From the NCBI GenBank assembly GCA_035041965.1, contig JAPYMA010000682.1:1-64000 (forward strand): DNA of 64,000 nucleotides, in the 5' to 3' direction. The notes under the pieces were generated by a model that saw nothing but the letters and a program-made list of their open reading frames with translations, made no database searches and was not told the origin of the DNA. Position numbers and translations under genes: made by a program. Numbering within the stretch: the stretch's first letter is position 1; each line of letters opens with the position of its first letter. Below are positions 23,401 through 38,400 of this stretch, in pieces. The DNA is from Anisakis pegreffii. Lineage: Eukaryota; Nematoda; Chromadorea; Rhabditida; Anisakidae.

Positions 23401-26400
23401 TCAATTTACCAACACTCAATCGTTTCAGATTCGCTTCAGTCACTATTGATGACGCTAACTGTGCGATGGTTGCCGGCGATGAGCCTCTCGCACGTTTTAC
23501 ACCGTTTACCTGAACCATTCAACTAATCGAAATAGTCCACTAATGTCAGACTCATCAACAGAACACTCATCCATCTACCAATCAAAAACGATCGCAATTT
23601 CAACAAAACAACAAATCAATCGCTCTACAGCACAACACATCTCAAATTCTCACCCGTACTCGCTGATTTTCAGTGACAGCAGTGCCATTACTATTTATTG
23701 TTGTTGAGGTTGCCTTATGCGAATCTGTAAGTGTGCGATAGATGGAGGAACGATTATTTGAAGTATTCAATCGTTTGGTGGCTGTTTGTCGAAATGGTAC
23801 TCGTACTGGTGATATTGCAGTTAATGTGGCAGTACTAGAGTTGTTACAGAGAGCACTACGTACTGATTGGTGAGGATCACTGATCTGAAGTGGTCTCTGG
23901 GAAAGGGGCACTGATATTGGTGCTTGTGGGGATTGTTGCTGAGGTTGGGGTAGAACGATTGTTGCTTGAGGCGGTGATACTGGTTGCTGGTAACCTCCCG
24001 CCTCCTCCACTCCAACCTGAAGTGGGCTTGGATTGGTTTCTGAAGGCGGGAGATGACGGTAAAAAATTGGCAATTCTTCGGTGTTTTTTGGAGTGTTATG
24101 ATCGGTTGATTGCGATGCGGCCATAATCGACGTATGACTCGCCGATATGGTTGTTCCGATTCGCAACGAAGAGGACGCATTCGATGCCGTCGAGGCTGAC
24201 GTTATTCGCTTATCCTTCAACAAATTCAACATCAATTCTCATCCAATTAATGCACAGAAAAATCTCACTCGTCACAAAAATGGTGCTCAATTTAAATCAG
24301 ATAACTGAATTCTCGAGTTAATAATAACCTGATGTGACGAAGGCGATGACGACGATGGCATTACGAGAATACCATTCGAGGATGCGTTCACGGCCATCAA
24401 CGAACCACCTCCGTTCGCAACAGCACCGTTCAGGAGCATATTCGATGGTTGTTGAACGAATGCATTATTCGGCTTTGATGTTCGATTACTCGACATCAGA
24501 TCTCCTCTGCTACCGTTTTTACTGCTATTAGCAATACTACTGCTGTTGTTATTACTGATCAAGTTATTGGATGCTTCATTCATCGGTCCATTTTCGCGTG
24601 AACTAAGAAAAATCATCTTGCAAATGCAACTCAATTTAAACGATTAATAACACAAATGAGATCTGTACTGATGTCAAATCATAAGTACAAACCCCATGAG
24701 CACATTTCACACACATCAATGAATTTTTCGTAATGCGTTTAAGATGAACCGTCATAAGATAAACAACAACTCAAAGAAACACTCACCTGGATGTTACTAC
24801 AGCTGAGCATGGATGATAATAACGACTCGTTACTGCTGCCGCTGTCGTATTTATGTTATTATCCTTCAGGGGTGACGTACGAAAATTATTACTACTATTC
24901 GCTCCCCTCTCCCCCAGAACGGATCGTTGGTGCGATATTGAGATAGGTACAGATGCTCCTGCTGGAGGTATAGTCAGCGACGGGTTCGTCGCATTCGAAC
25001 CACCCGTATCTGGCCAATACCGTTCGTTAGTGCTGCTGCTGTTCATGCTCGCAATATACTCTTCATACGCTTCTGGTGCGCTACCCTGAAATCAAGTTCA
25101 ATTCAATCACAATTCCCCATTCCTTCACAGATTTTCTAATGCGACTGCATCATCTTATGAGATTACAGACCCCAGAAAGCGTACGATAACAGCATTCAAC
25201 AATCATACTACTCTCTTTCCATCAGTGGCTAAAACACATTCAAGCAAACAATTAACATAAACACACATAGAATAACCACAGACAAATAAAATTTACCGTT
25301 TGTAAAGAATGCTGCGTAAACGGCTGTGAAGATGAGGACGCTCCCTCAAAAATCCGCATCCTAAACAATTCGTCACGTCTCAAATAATACTCTTCGTCTC
25401 GTTCTGCTTGCAACCGCTCTTCATCCGAGTCTACCGACCAACAATCAGAACAATCACTTTCCACATCAGCCAAACGACCTTCATATGTCCTTAAATACAA
25501 AAATGAGCAATCAAAATAACCCCTATTATATCAATTTCAATGAACATCGTCCATTCATACAATCCATAATTAATAATTCACTGCCAACAACAACACCAAT
25601 CTCGCTCAATCGAAACGAACAAAAAACACCAAACACTTTAATGAAAGCAATAAAATTTACCTTGTAAGATCGATATAAGGATGCGGCAAGTCATCGGGTG
25701 CTCGTTGAGATGTAGACGGCGGAGAGCACTGGAAGCGGTCGAATATAATCCTGAAAGAGTCGACAATAATACGACTTATAGCCAATACAATAATAAGTAA
25801 AGCCGAAGGTAATGCACTCACCTCCCTCCCCTCCCGACTCGTCGACGCGCATAACCAATACAACGTCGTGCACCTTTTGTGCTCAACGATGGCAGGTAAG
25901 TCTTGTAGAAGCGTAATGACGCATCCTTGCACGTCAACGCAGACGGCTGAGTGTTTGATGTTGCCGAGTGATTCATGGCAGATGAGCGCAACAGCGACGG
26001 TGCATGTCCACGCAATCGCGCTTCCAGTTCTGAATCAAATCCGTCAATAACATCCAAAATTTAAAATTCAGCTCCTGCTAAACATACACCTCGAATCTCG
26101 ATTCTAACTTTTCCAACTTCATGCCAAATAAATCAAAATATATCACTGCACATATGAATTACGTCAGTGACACTCAACATTTACTTATACCGATCAGAAC
26201 TATAATCGTAAATCATCAAACATATGCAATGTTTTTACTGGTATGATAAATCAATTTGCGGCGCACGGTAACGAACCTTCAGCAATATTGATATCACCAG
26301 TGGCAACACTCGACGGCAGCACATCCCTATAGACACAACCTCGCCGCCTTTTGAATGCGTACCGTCCATCCGCAACCGCTTCTGCCTGCACCGCATTCCG

Positions 26401-29400
26401 TTCCGCATCTGCGAGCGATGAGGCGCGTTGTGAGCATGCTCCTGAGAGTGCTGTCGTTGACATCTGTGGCCTATTCCACATCTACAAAATGCATTCAATC
26501 GTTTCATCTTCCAACAATATTCTGAACTCAGTTCACTGCCTCTAACAATTTAAAAACAACGAATTCATTCACACCAACCTCAGCCACCTTCTTCAGCCAC
26601 ATTCTGTTCAACGCATCCTTCTCAGGTGAGTTGAACGCAGCATTCCGTGCATGTTTCTTCTTCTTATGACCATTCACTTTCGATTTGACTGATACAGTCG
26701 TGTTATTTGCTATTTCATCCTACAAACAACAACCACAGTCCATCATTGAACACTAATCAAACACTCCACTCGAGCCATTACTATGGACGGATATAAGGTA
26801 TTCACCTGAGATTGATCAGAACTAATCACAGCTAACGGATCTGGTTTCAACTTCGACAACAACTGATTATAATAATGTGAACCAGAATCACCCAATCGCC
26901 AACGAGCATCCAATATCATTTCATCTAACTTCACCATCTCAAGCTTGCCTTTCTCTCTGAAATTCAATTACTACCATTCAGAATGAACTCGGAATCTGTT
27001 CCTTTCACTAAGAAATCAAAAGAGAGTATCTAAATTACATCAATCAACATCAGCACAACAGTGAAAGCTCTACCGTTTGGTGGTCATATCGAAGAGAAGC
27101 AACGCCCGGCTCAGATCACAACCCAACCTCATCATCTTCTCGTACGAATCTTCGTCGTTCTTTCGATTACGTCTTGTTTGAATCTTTTCAGCACGACGTC
27201 TAAACGCCACATAGGGATTCAACGAGCCGGGTGTATCACGGCGATTATCAGTCTTCACTCGAGGTATCAATGACGCTATATTCCTCTTCGCTGCAGCATC
27301 CTAAATTCATTGCTGCTGTTAATCCACACGTAAACATTTATTTATGCGCACAAATTCAAGAACTTTCTGAAGAAAACTTGTACAGCAGTGTTGATGACAC
27401 GAAGAATTTCACACTTTTGGTTTATTTCAATCAGGATCTAGTGAATGAAACCTGAAGAATGGAAATGAATTGAAACATTTCGTAAGATATAATGACACAC
27501 TTTTCTCTTCTGTAACCAGTAATCGTAGACGTCATCAATGAGATCCTCATCGAAGTCCTTCAGTAACGAGCGAGCCTCTTTGGGTTGACATATCTGCATA
27601 TCGCTGCTTGCACCCTCCAGCAGTTCCATCATCCGTTCGAATTCATCGCCCGATAAGTGACCTCTTTCCGAGATCCACCTTTCATCCTCGCTGTCGATGT
27701 CATATTCGGCTTGCTCTCGGTCGATTGTCAACGAAGCTGAAATTTCTTATGAATAATAACAGTAATAATTCATCGCTTCTCTTAACCAGCTCATGCCCTA
27801 TCTCCTTGACACTCGATTATCAGCAAATCCCCACTCAAGTCATTTCAATCATCCCATATTCATTAATCAATTCCCACCAAACACTATTCTCTCACCAAGA
27901 GATATTATGACCTATCGCCGAAGATTATGTCACAGATAGTGAACTGAATGAATATCATATTATAGCCATCCATATGTCTCTCATTGCTGATGGATACGAA
28001 AAATGATATCAATAGCAATAATACTGACATTAAACGGATAACAACAAAAATAAAAACAAATGGCCGTCATTCTGACACGACCCCTCTTCTCTTTTTATGA
28101 TAAACAACAGATTCGCATCAGATAGTAGTAACCGTTCCCTCACCCATTCAGTACAATACCCAAATTACTACATTTACATTAGTCTTGAATGTTAACCGTT
28201 ATTACATTAAATACATTTCCTTTATCAATGTTCTTCCTTACACTTTACCATTTTTATATCTGGCATATAACTCTCAATGAACGGTCTTATAACATTTCCC
28301 ATGCCAGTCATCACTGCGCACCGAAAAATATTTTCAAATTGTGCATGAAGCGAGACGAGTAAGATGCGTTCGGTTACGAATGCTCATAGAAAACAATGCC
28401 AAGTCTAAAATCTTCGCAAATATACTTTCACAACAAACTGATCAACACCGCCATTCGCACACCGATTTCATACACACCAAAAAATATTCTCCACTGTAAA
28501 CAAGAGTGACGTTATCACGAAAAGCAACGCCAAATGTCGGTGAAAGTAACGACAATTAACGACAAAAAGCACTTCGAGTTATAATGACAATGAAATATTG
28601 ATAGAATTCCGTTGCAATGATGACTGCAACCTTATGAATTTGCAATGATTAAAAACATCTTCTTCAGTCCCCAACTAGATTGAAGATATTGAAACAGTTT
28701 TTCACAACTCTTATAATTTCACGTCTATTAAACGAACACGCACAATTCACGTTAACGTTGCTAAAACAAATCTCTGAGTTCATTGACAACAATAATAATA
28801 TTAATACAATGCAAATCGTGATAACAATAACCACATAATATTAACGTTATTAGCAATACAATATATCAACATGAATAATACGAATACAATCTGTCACATC
28901 AGGCAAAATAACACAAAAAAGACGACGGTTTCTAAATGCTTCACACGAGACAGCCAGTGACAATATGATGTATGACACTTACTTATGTGTGTATGAAAGG
29001 ATCGACGACGATTCAGAATTAATGATGTAGGTTGGTTTGATAAAGGATATTAACAATTTTAACGCACACATACACGTAGGATGCTGTTGGCAATCTTTTG
29101 AAAACACGCAACCAAAACATTCTACGCATTTGCCATAAACATTCCATAATAACATCATCCACGTCCTCTCCAATAACACTCATTTTCCTCTCGTCACCCA
29201 ACGAAACGAGGAAATGAATCATTCATATTCATATGCACAATCATAAACGTCAACATTTTGGAGTTCAGCGAGAAGACAATCGAATAAAAAATTGTTCGTG
29301 ATGCGCAAATCTATAACACAATTCTATCCAATCGTCGTTTTTTTTTCATTTTGTCATTTTCATATTTCTCTCTAGATTGATCAGTATTTGACGATAGAAG

Positions 29401-32400
29401 TTGTTGATCCCTATTGGATACGAAATCACATTCGATACGCATTTTTTTGTTGGAACGATAAAGAATTACAACGACAAGTTGAGTGATGATGAGTAATGTG
29501 AGAGATATTGTGCGGAGTGACAACTGCCTTCGGTGAACGATCGATTTAACGAAACAAAGAAGTGCATTATGGAGGACGAATGCATAAACCCGATGAAACA
29601 ATGCACAAATATTTAACCCAACCCCCCCTTCCCCTGATGATCGATTGAGTGGTTAACTAAACTTGAAGTCCGCCGTTCGGAAAACTGATCACAATTAAAT
29701 CCTCCTCTTCCCACATGAAAAAATTGGCATTCAATTTTGTGACTAAATGACAGATAAACTTTTTGTAAGGGTGCAAAATGCCTGATCGCGTTGAGTATTT
29801 TGTCGAATGTAAAATGATTAGCATTTGACTGCAAGAGTGAAGATGGAATGACGAATAGAAACGGGAAATCTTTTCGGAGGATGAATGTAATCATTAAAAT
29901 TCGAATGTCTTTTTCGAAAGAACGCAAAGATTCGGCATTCGATTCTGTGACTGCACACCGTTTAAAATCGGAACAATTATTCGATCGATGTCACGCATTC
30001 CCTATCGAAAATTGAGTAATCAATCCCGCATTCACTACTACATTCGAAAAATCGACGCCTTTCATTATGCCACTCATTGATATTCATCTTACAACAATTC
30101 GCATATTACCAATATTAAGACTCCTTCTTACTAATTTAATTACCCATGCCGTTTTTCCCCATCTTTCAATGTCACATCTTTTCTGTTCCACTTACTTCTT
30201 CATACTCTTCTACCCGTTTTTACCAAACGTTTCCAATTCGTCCTCTACAATTACTCCATCACGAATAACCTGTTCCCGAAACGACAATCTGGTCACGTTT
30301 CGTTTTACAGCCCAGTTTTGAAGTAGAGATTCCCTTGGAGAGGATCGTTTCAAAGTTTGTTTGCCGAACAGAACATTCGGTTGCACTAACGCAATTCACA
30401 TGTATCCAATAATCCACACACCCTGCACTCTCACCCCTTCTCCCTTAACTCAGTAAATGATAAGAAATCAATGCATTGAATGAAGTGAATAAACGCTAGC
30501 TAATTACATTCAGTTCACTCGCTTGTTCAACCAAAAAAAAAACGAAATTGATAGTGATAAGGAGAGGAGATAGGCGGCAGATGAGGAGAGGAGAGTTTCA
30601 CTGAGGAACTGACAATATGGAGCAAAGAACGATGAAGCTAGAGGCATGAGGGATCCAAGGATAACGTACGAGCAGTCAAGAACAATAATCAACACGCATC
30701 GGATCCTACAAAGAAGAGAGACAAGTAATCCTTTGCTATTCATTCAAATCGAATTAACTGCTCGTTGCTAACAATTTCACTGTGTGCAACTGCACATCGA
30801 TTCACTAAGTGCACTGCACTGCTTCGACCATTTCAATTCAATTTCAATAAATTATTTCACCGTCAGACAAAATCTCATGTTTGTTATAATAAACGAAAGT
30901 TTGGTATTTTCATGTTATTTCCTTCTTCACATTCAATCGCCTCATCTAATGAATTCGACCACGCCAAATGCGAACAATACCTCTCAGGGCATTAAAACAT
31001 TATTCAGTTCAATAACCCACTCTGCCTACTACACTATAACTACATTACATCACTACAACAACCCACTCGCTTGAAGATTTTTCGCTCTCATAAACAAATA
31101 TTTTTTTGCTCCAGCTACTTCAACAATATACTGCCTCGTTGCCGTGCTTTTTTTCGAAATAATATTATGACGACTGAATAATTTCTTCGTTTCCAAAATA
31201 AATGCATAATACATCTCATCACTGATTAAAATGGCAACTATACGGCAAAAACCTCAAAATATATTAAACAAAATAAGATTATGGGATTGCAACTGAAAAA
31301 TTATTTACATTCGCATCGGTATTTCACAATCGAATTTAATAATCAGATCATAGAATGTCACGAACAGTTGTTGAAAATGTTTTTGAGCGCAAAATAATAA
31401 ATCTGCTCGAAGACAGAGTAAGAGATGAAGGGAAAAGGAAAAAAAAGATGAAAAGACGTAGGGAATTGAAAAAAGTTTTGAGAATGTTGAAAAATATTTG
31501 TATGGAACAGATACGCATTTCTACCTCTACTCTCAACGTTCTCCTGACGTACTCTCTCACTTCATTTAGTCATTTTTATGAATGGATGATATTTTTATCA
31601 AAAGAATTTTTTAACAGTGACGAAATGTGTATAATCTATAAACAATCCTCAAAAACATCACAAAAAATGACGACGATAAGAGCGATCGTTACAGACAAGA
31701 CTAAAAATGAGAACGATTTCGTAAGGGACGAAGGATAGCGGGAACAAAAAAACTGCGGAAAAAAAGCAGAAGAAAAGCGATATGAATGAAGCAACGACGG
31801 ACGTTTAATAAATTTTGTTGGCAGCATATTCAACTTCACAAAAAATTAGACTTCAATTATTGACGACGAGTGCAAGAGATATTGACGACGATTGGCTGCA
31901 TACAATATATCGTGGCGATATGAGATTAATATTTGAGACTGAAGCGGAATGTTGAGTGCAAATGAAAATTAATTAAAATAAGCAACGAATTCGACTCATT
32001 GCGATAAACTATTACAGATCATAAAACATACGAATAAACCAAGTGAATTGTGTATCATTCAATCATTTCACACGTCCATAATGAAGTAGTGATCATTTGA
32101 TATTCACTGAAATGAGATTGCCTCGAGCCAATTAACACTTCGTTCGCAAATATCAAATCACTACCCAAATCGCTCCGATATCAAGCAATCGGTCCCCTCA
32201 GCGAATATAACACTTCTATCTCTTTACAAAGACCCAATCGAAAAACACTCGGTTCAAGTCCTGCTGCTCAATGCTCACGCAAACAAAGCAACAGGTGCAA
32301 ACACAAACGACATGTACAATTCGGAATCGCGCAAAGACAAAGCACATAAGTTTTATTTTCTACCATTAAATGGTGAAAATACATACGACAACAACAATCG

Positions 32401-35400
32401 TGAAAATAGAAGTGTATAAAGGAAACTAATAATACCCACAACAAAAAATGTCATGAATAGCGTTTACGTTTGCTCATTCCATCCCACATTCAAACTCAGT
32501 CACTGAATCATGATTATGTTTCCCGCACCTCATGAAAACAACCTCATTCAATTCATGTGCTGACTTTTTTTCACTAAACTAACTGCTTACCTGATAAATA
32601 ATTCAAGCGAAATCTATTCTTCTATAACACCATTCAAATCAAACGTTATAAATGTCAAACGACAATTTTTACAACAATTCACTGATCAACAATCAAAACA
32701 TGGTAAATGATTCCGCAAAACAGCTTTTGGAAAGCATCGTCGTTGTGATTCAGTATTATCAAATATTCTCCCATCTAAGAACAACTATCACTTCTTCTAC
32801 TCACTACTTCATCTACTTCCTGAACAAGTTCGGACTATTCTCCAATAAACTGAATAGACTGGATAAAACCAAAAAGAACCAAATTGAATCTGAAGAAAAC
32901 TTTGTTCGAAAACAATCATATATGTAAAGGATTGTTTATCTGCTTGCTTTTTTGCTGATATGAGGAAAAGAGGAGGATAAAACCATAAAAGAGATTTTCG
33001 ACGATTCGAACCATGTATACATATTAGAATGGCTGAATGAAATAAGCTGATTATTGCGATGAGAAATTTCCGTTCGATGTAGTATCAGATTGGGATTATG
33101 CTGACAATGAGGGGACAGGAAGAAACAACGCCTAAAACATCATCCATAATGCGCTTTTTGTCAAATTTTGAACACAACGCAATAGTCGAAAACAGCAATT
33201 GAGTGGAGCACTTCAACATATTTCTATGCGTTTCATTCGAAAATTTTTGTTCAAAATTTCTCGGATGTATCATCATAAATATTGTTCCTGTAATAGTGAG
33301 GCAGTTAGTTGGTTCATCGTTGTCGAGAATCGTTCGTTTTTCTTCACAAAAACCAACAGAATAAATGATTGATTGTGGTTTGTTCTGGAGTTGATTAGGC
33401 TGAATGCGGAGTGAATGAATCGAGTGTCAATCAGCACTCAATGAATGTCGACAAACTCGGTTTGTGTGCACTTATGAGATTTTTAGAGGAAGATCAACAA
33501 AAGAACCAATCGAAGAACGTCAAATTTAATGATATTCAAAATACAGTTCACACAAATGTCCTCCACTCTTAAAAGGTTATCGCTTGTCATTCGCTAATAG
33601 TCGCCAACATCAACGACAACAACAATTGCTTTTTCAGCTACTACTAGCACTATTTCATTCCATTCTGATGAATAACCACATAAAAAGTCAACAAAATCAG
33701 TTCGTGATACTCCCCGTTAAAAAGATTTTCACGAGTAAGATGAAACTTGAGATGGCAATTAAATCTCTCGAAAAATGGTGCGTTTCATTATAAACTTTCA
33801 AAAACTTTTTAATCGTGATGGTGAACATTTGAGATTTTTGTTTTCAATTGCGTTATATCTCATCCAATCAAGTGATTTATTCGATGACACACGAGGAGGA
33901 TCAGAACGAACGATTCGAATAAATTATGCGCTGATTTCTTGAAAGAAAAGTGGCAAAACAATTTTGCTCCGTCACTAACTCCGCACAAACAACGCTTTGA
34001 GAAAAATGGTTTGTTCAATGTGAAGTTGATCGTCGCATGAATTCAAGTGATTATTTGCCGTTGAGAAGAGTCATCGATCCGTTCATCCGAAAGCGATTAA
34101 TTCTGTTATAAACGCTGCGTGGGAATGAGTTCACAAGACAAAACGTTTGTATTTGCGGGACAGGCAAATGTTTTCTTTGTGTTCATTATGTTCAAGGGAA
34201 CGAACTAGTGAAAGGACGCAGAGGAGAGAACGGAGAAAGAGACCAGAAACAACAAACAATATAACGATTCTTTCAAACTGTACTTTGGAGTCCTTATGAA
34301 TGATTTCTTTTTGGCACTTCAATTGGCCACACAATAGAGAAGACAGTATTTCAATGACTACTTGTTATTAGCAACGATGGTTTCGTAAACATCCCAGCTA
34401 TAAGTCATTGGCAAAATTGATGAGCAAACACACTTGCAGAAAACTATGCGAAATTTAAAGTCACGTAAAATTTTATATAAACAATCCAAGATAAAGAACG
34501 AATCAAGAATGAGAGACTAAAAATGAATAATTACAAAATGATCAATTGAAACAACCACTTGAAAGACTAGTTATTATTTAAAGTATCACATTTCATGCAA
34601 ATATAAACAATAATGAATTATGCAAAAGAGCTGTAATGAACTTAAGATGTTGTCTAATGATTTTGTTGATTTGCTTCTGATATAATTACTAACGCTGAAG
34701 TGATCGAATGCGAAGGCACTGATCAGCACTAATTGGCCAGATCTCAGCCGTAAAGATCCGTCCGGCCGGCGTAAGCAATCATTCTATTCAAATTCATCAG
34801 CAGTATGCTCTAAGATGTTAATTCCGCATATATTACATTGCGCGCTCCCTGTTTCCTAACAATGACAATCACAAGAATAATAATAATCCAGCCCATAAAG
34901 ACAGCAGATAAACGGCTTATAATCGTACAATAAACAGAATGTAATCCAAGTAACAACAATGAAAAAAAGAGATCATGAAATCAGCAGAACAAACCTTGTA
35001 CTTTGATCAACTGATGCCTTGATGGTGCGGGTTGAACGGGGTAAACCTTATCATAATAAACCGAATTAACAAGTAACACTTTCGGTGTTGGAATAACATG
35101 ATTCTCAACCGCTATACCAGAAGTGCTCGCTTGTTGTGCGATTATCGCTTCTTGCAGATGAGATTCCTGAATGATAGTCTCGTTTACCCTTTCGTTCACT
35201 AAACAATATAAAATGATAAAGAGCAAAATGTTGATCATTCAACTTCACAAATCAACCGTTCAGGACTCCCCCTTCCCCCCTGCCAGCGTTCCGTGCTATT
35301 GAACCATTATTTAAAGGATCACATTTCATGCAAATACGGTTGTGCATCTGGTATAATGTTCATTTAATATCCTCACGTCAGAGTGGCTAGTTAAACGAAT

Positions 35401-38400
35401 AAACAAATACTATCCCTATACAATTCTTATTATTTCGATGCACTCAAACGGTTTGTTCCCAAATTGCTTGTTTCATTTCGTTATAATGCCAACAGTGCAA
35501 GAAAGCACTTTGATAATCTTATGCTAAAAATTGTTTGGCATTGCAAATACATTGCTGCAAAAAAGAATTCTCAATGACCATATTCTCAAGCACTGAATGT
35601 GAAGGCAAACCAAATGTAGAAATGATATGATAAGATATGACTGATGAACGAATGACGATAGCAAATAAAATGCGACACGCTGAGACGATGTTGAATGAAA
35701 AATGAAAATGAATCTCATTTGGCTCTTATTGCTCTTTGATTGAATTTCGTAACAAATTTAACTCACAAAATGAATTGCTAATACTATAAACAACGAAAGT
35801 CTTCACATAAAGATAGATGACCAGAATGCAATAGTGACAGCTGGACTGGAGATGTGATAAGAGCTTATGTGATAAATGGATGATTGAACGACTGGTTCGT
35901 GAATGATGAATCAGCGATTGGATGATAACGAAGAATTTTCGTTCCTATGCGCATGTATGTATTCATTCGCTTTATCGTTCGTTGCATTTTATGTGCACTA
36001 TTTATCAATTCATTTGCGTGCCAATAGATTCATTCGATTTTGGCTGTGGCTATATGCTAATATCATTATAAGATATAATGTAATCCATGCACGAACTCGT
36101 CATGCAGCAGCAGCTCTATGAAAGCAATGAATATTTTCAATGAATGTACATCTGAGAATAAATAGAATTATATTTGACGTTGCTTGATGGCTTTTCATCA
36201 ACATTCGCTTTTATTACGACAAAGCGACGACGAGCAACGGACGTTGTCGGTCCCTTGTTGGTTTCTATTGCGCTCTCTCCGTTTGCACGCACCATACTCA
36301 ATCCCAGTTTATAGCACACTCTCCCTGGTCGTAGTAGTAATGTACTCTGCATTGATGAGCTGCTTATAGCGTGATTTACAATGCTTCAGCAGTCATACAG
36401 ACCAGACCTACTACGCGTAACTTTGCTGGCGCAATCGAACGCCAGCCACATTAAGCTAAAAACAACATTCCTGGTATAATAGATGAGGTGTTGTCTATTT
36501 GATTTGAGTTGATTTCATGCTATCGATGCATTTTCATATCACATATCCCCACAACATCTGGATGACATTTCCATTCCATTCATTATTATTCTCCCTCTCT
36601 TTTACTGCTGCCGTATATTCATTATTATTGACGAACATTCTAAATATTTTCATCTTCACCAATTACTTGAGTCGTTCTAATTGTTATTACTGCCAACACC
36701 TCGTTACCACTTCGTTGAGAATCACTATGTTACCACCTTGAGCAATCTCCATAAAACCAAAAATCCCACGGATCAAGACATAATCTCTTGGTGTATTCTG
36801 AATATGAGAGGATCAGAGGAGGAAATGCGATTAGATTCAACGATTTCCACTGAAAATCATCAGCATCAGCTTAGCAAACATATTTTCTAATCAATGACGA
36901 TAACGACTGAAAAGAGGACAACCTAATAAACGACTACTTAGTTCATTCAATGGGCTCGTTCTAATATCCTCACAAGTGAATGCTGTCGAATCGACAACAA
37001 CACCCGAACGAATAATTTCATTAACAATGAATTTGGCGCGATCAACGCATAGAACTCATTCTGGAACAAAGACATTTGATGTATACGGAAATGTGAGAAT
37101 GGCAATTAATCAGTGTGAATTAGTTGGAAATGCATTATCTATCTCACTACTTTCCAGTGTAACGCACTTATGTTCACAAGAACGCAGAAATATCTACGAC
37201 AATTTTCATTCTTAATCGAAATTGACTGAGAAATAATCTCGCAAAAACTACCCATCAGTCAGTCACTATCAACAAAATTACACAACGCAATAATCCCCTT
37301 TCACATTCTCATAAAACCAAAACAACAATCGAGCAAACAACTCATATTTCTATATTAAACACAAACGCTGCTCGCTGACGATATCGATAACATAAAATTC
37401 ATTCATTTTTTCAGCATCCGCATTTCCCGTTTGAGGCAAATGCGACACAATGCAATTATCTCACCCTGTCTCATATCACAAAACAGCGAAACCATCAGCT
37501 GAAAGAGCAGATAAAAACGAGAAGGGATCCGTGACTATAGAATGAACAAGTAACAAGCACGAGCCGAAACTGAGGGAAAATAGGAGAGCCATGTTAGGAG
37601 ATAAATGAAAATTTATTAGTTTTTTGAGAAGCTCAACAAGTGAAATGCCTCAATAAAAGATCTTAAAGAAGAGAAATTGATGAACTGAACATGTGACTAT
37701 TGCACTCTATTCAGATTGCTATGATAAGGATTCAAATAGCCACTGAAACGCTACTGAATGAACAGAGATGCAACCATCACATACCATCTGGTATTTACGG
37801 TAAAATGCCTCTGTTCTGAACCGAATGCCTTAGATTTAACTTCAGATAAACCCTTCACTATCAACTATAATTCGCAGAGTGCTTCGAACTATCTTCTGAT
37901 AATCTAATAATCAAATCTTTTCTGTGACTTTAAATGCTCTTAGATTAAGGTGAAACAAATATCACGTTCAATGCAGTAGTTATAACTTCAATTCCGCCCA
38001 TCTAAAATAAAGCTTCGAAACACAAAATCGCCGAAAACTGATGAAATTACTGGATGAAGTTCACGAAACAATTATCCAGGATACAAAACTTTCAGACTGA
38101 GTCACAGAAAAAGAGAGCAATAATCAAATATTTTTACAGACGATCATTCGTGACTCTAAAGCTAATTTTATCCAGAGCAATAAATAATCAGCAATAAGAC
38201 CTCTTTCTGGAAATGTCAATTAATTATAATTTCACTAATCCATCGGCAATACACCGAGGTGATGCTGTGACGGACAGCAATAAGTTTCAGACAATAAACT
38301 TATTTATTGAAACACAATTTCGCAATATGTTCAATTCAGATCTCGTTCTGCACTGAACGAATGTTAATCATCATGAATGAGCAATTGTATGAAACGATGA

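Noticed and set aside
31355..31738. 127-codon plus-strand open frame inside EPC intron 2
   Set aside because: Lys/Arg- then Ser/Thr-biased, with no family resemblance and no splice or promoter context; antisense to an intron.
32251..32261. B-box-like GGTTCAAGTCC suggesting a tRNA
   Set aside because: Flanking bases do not form a T-arm or acceptor stem, and no A box lies at the right distance.
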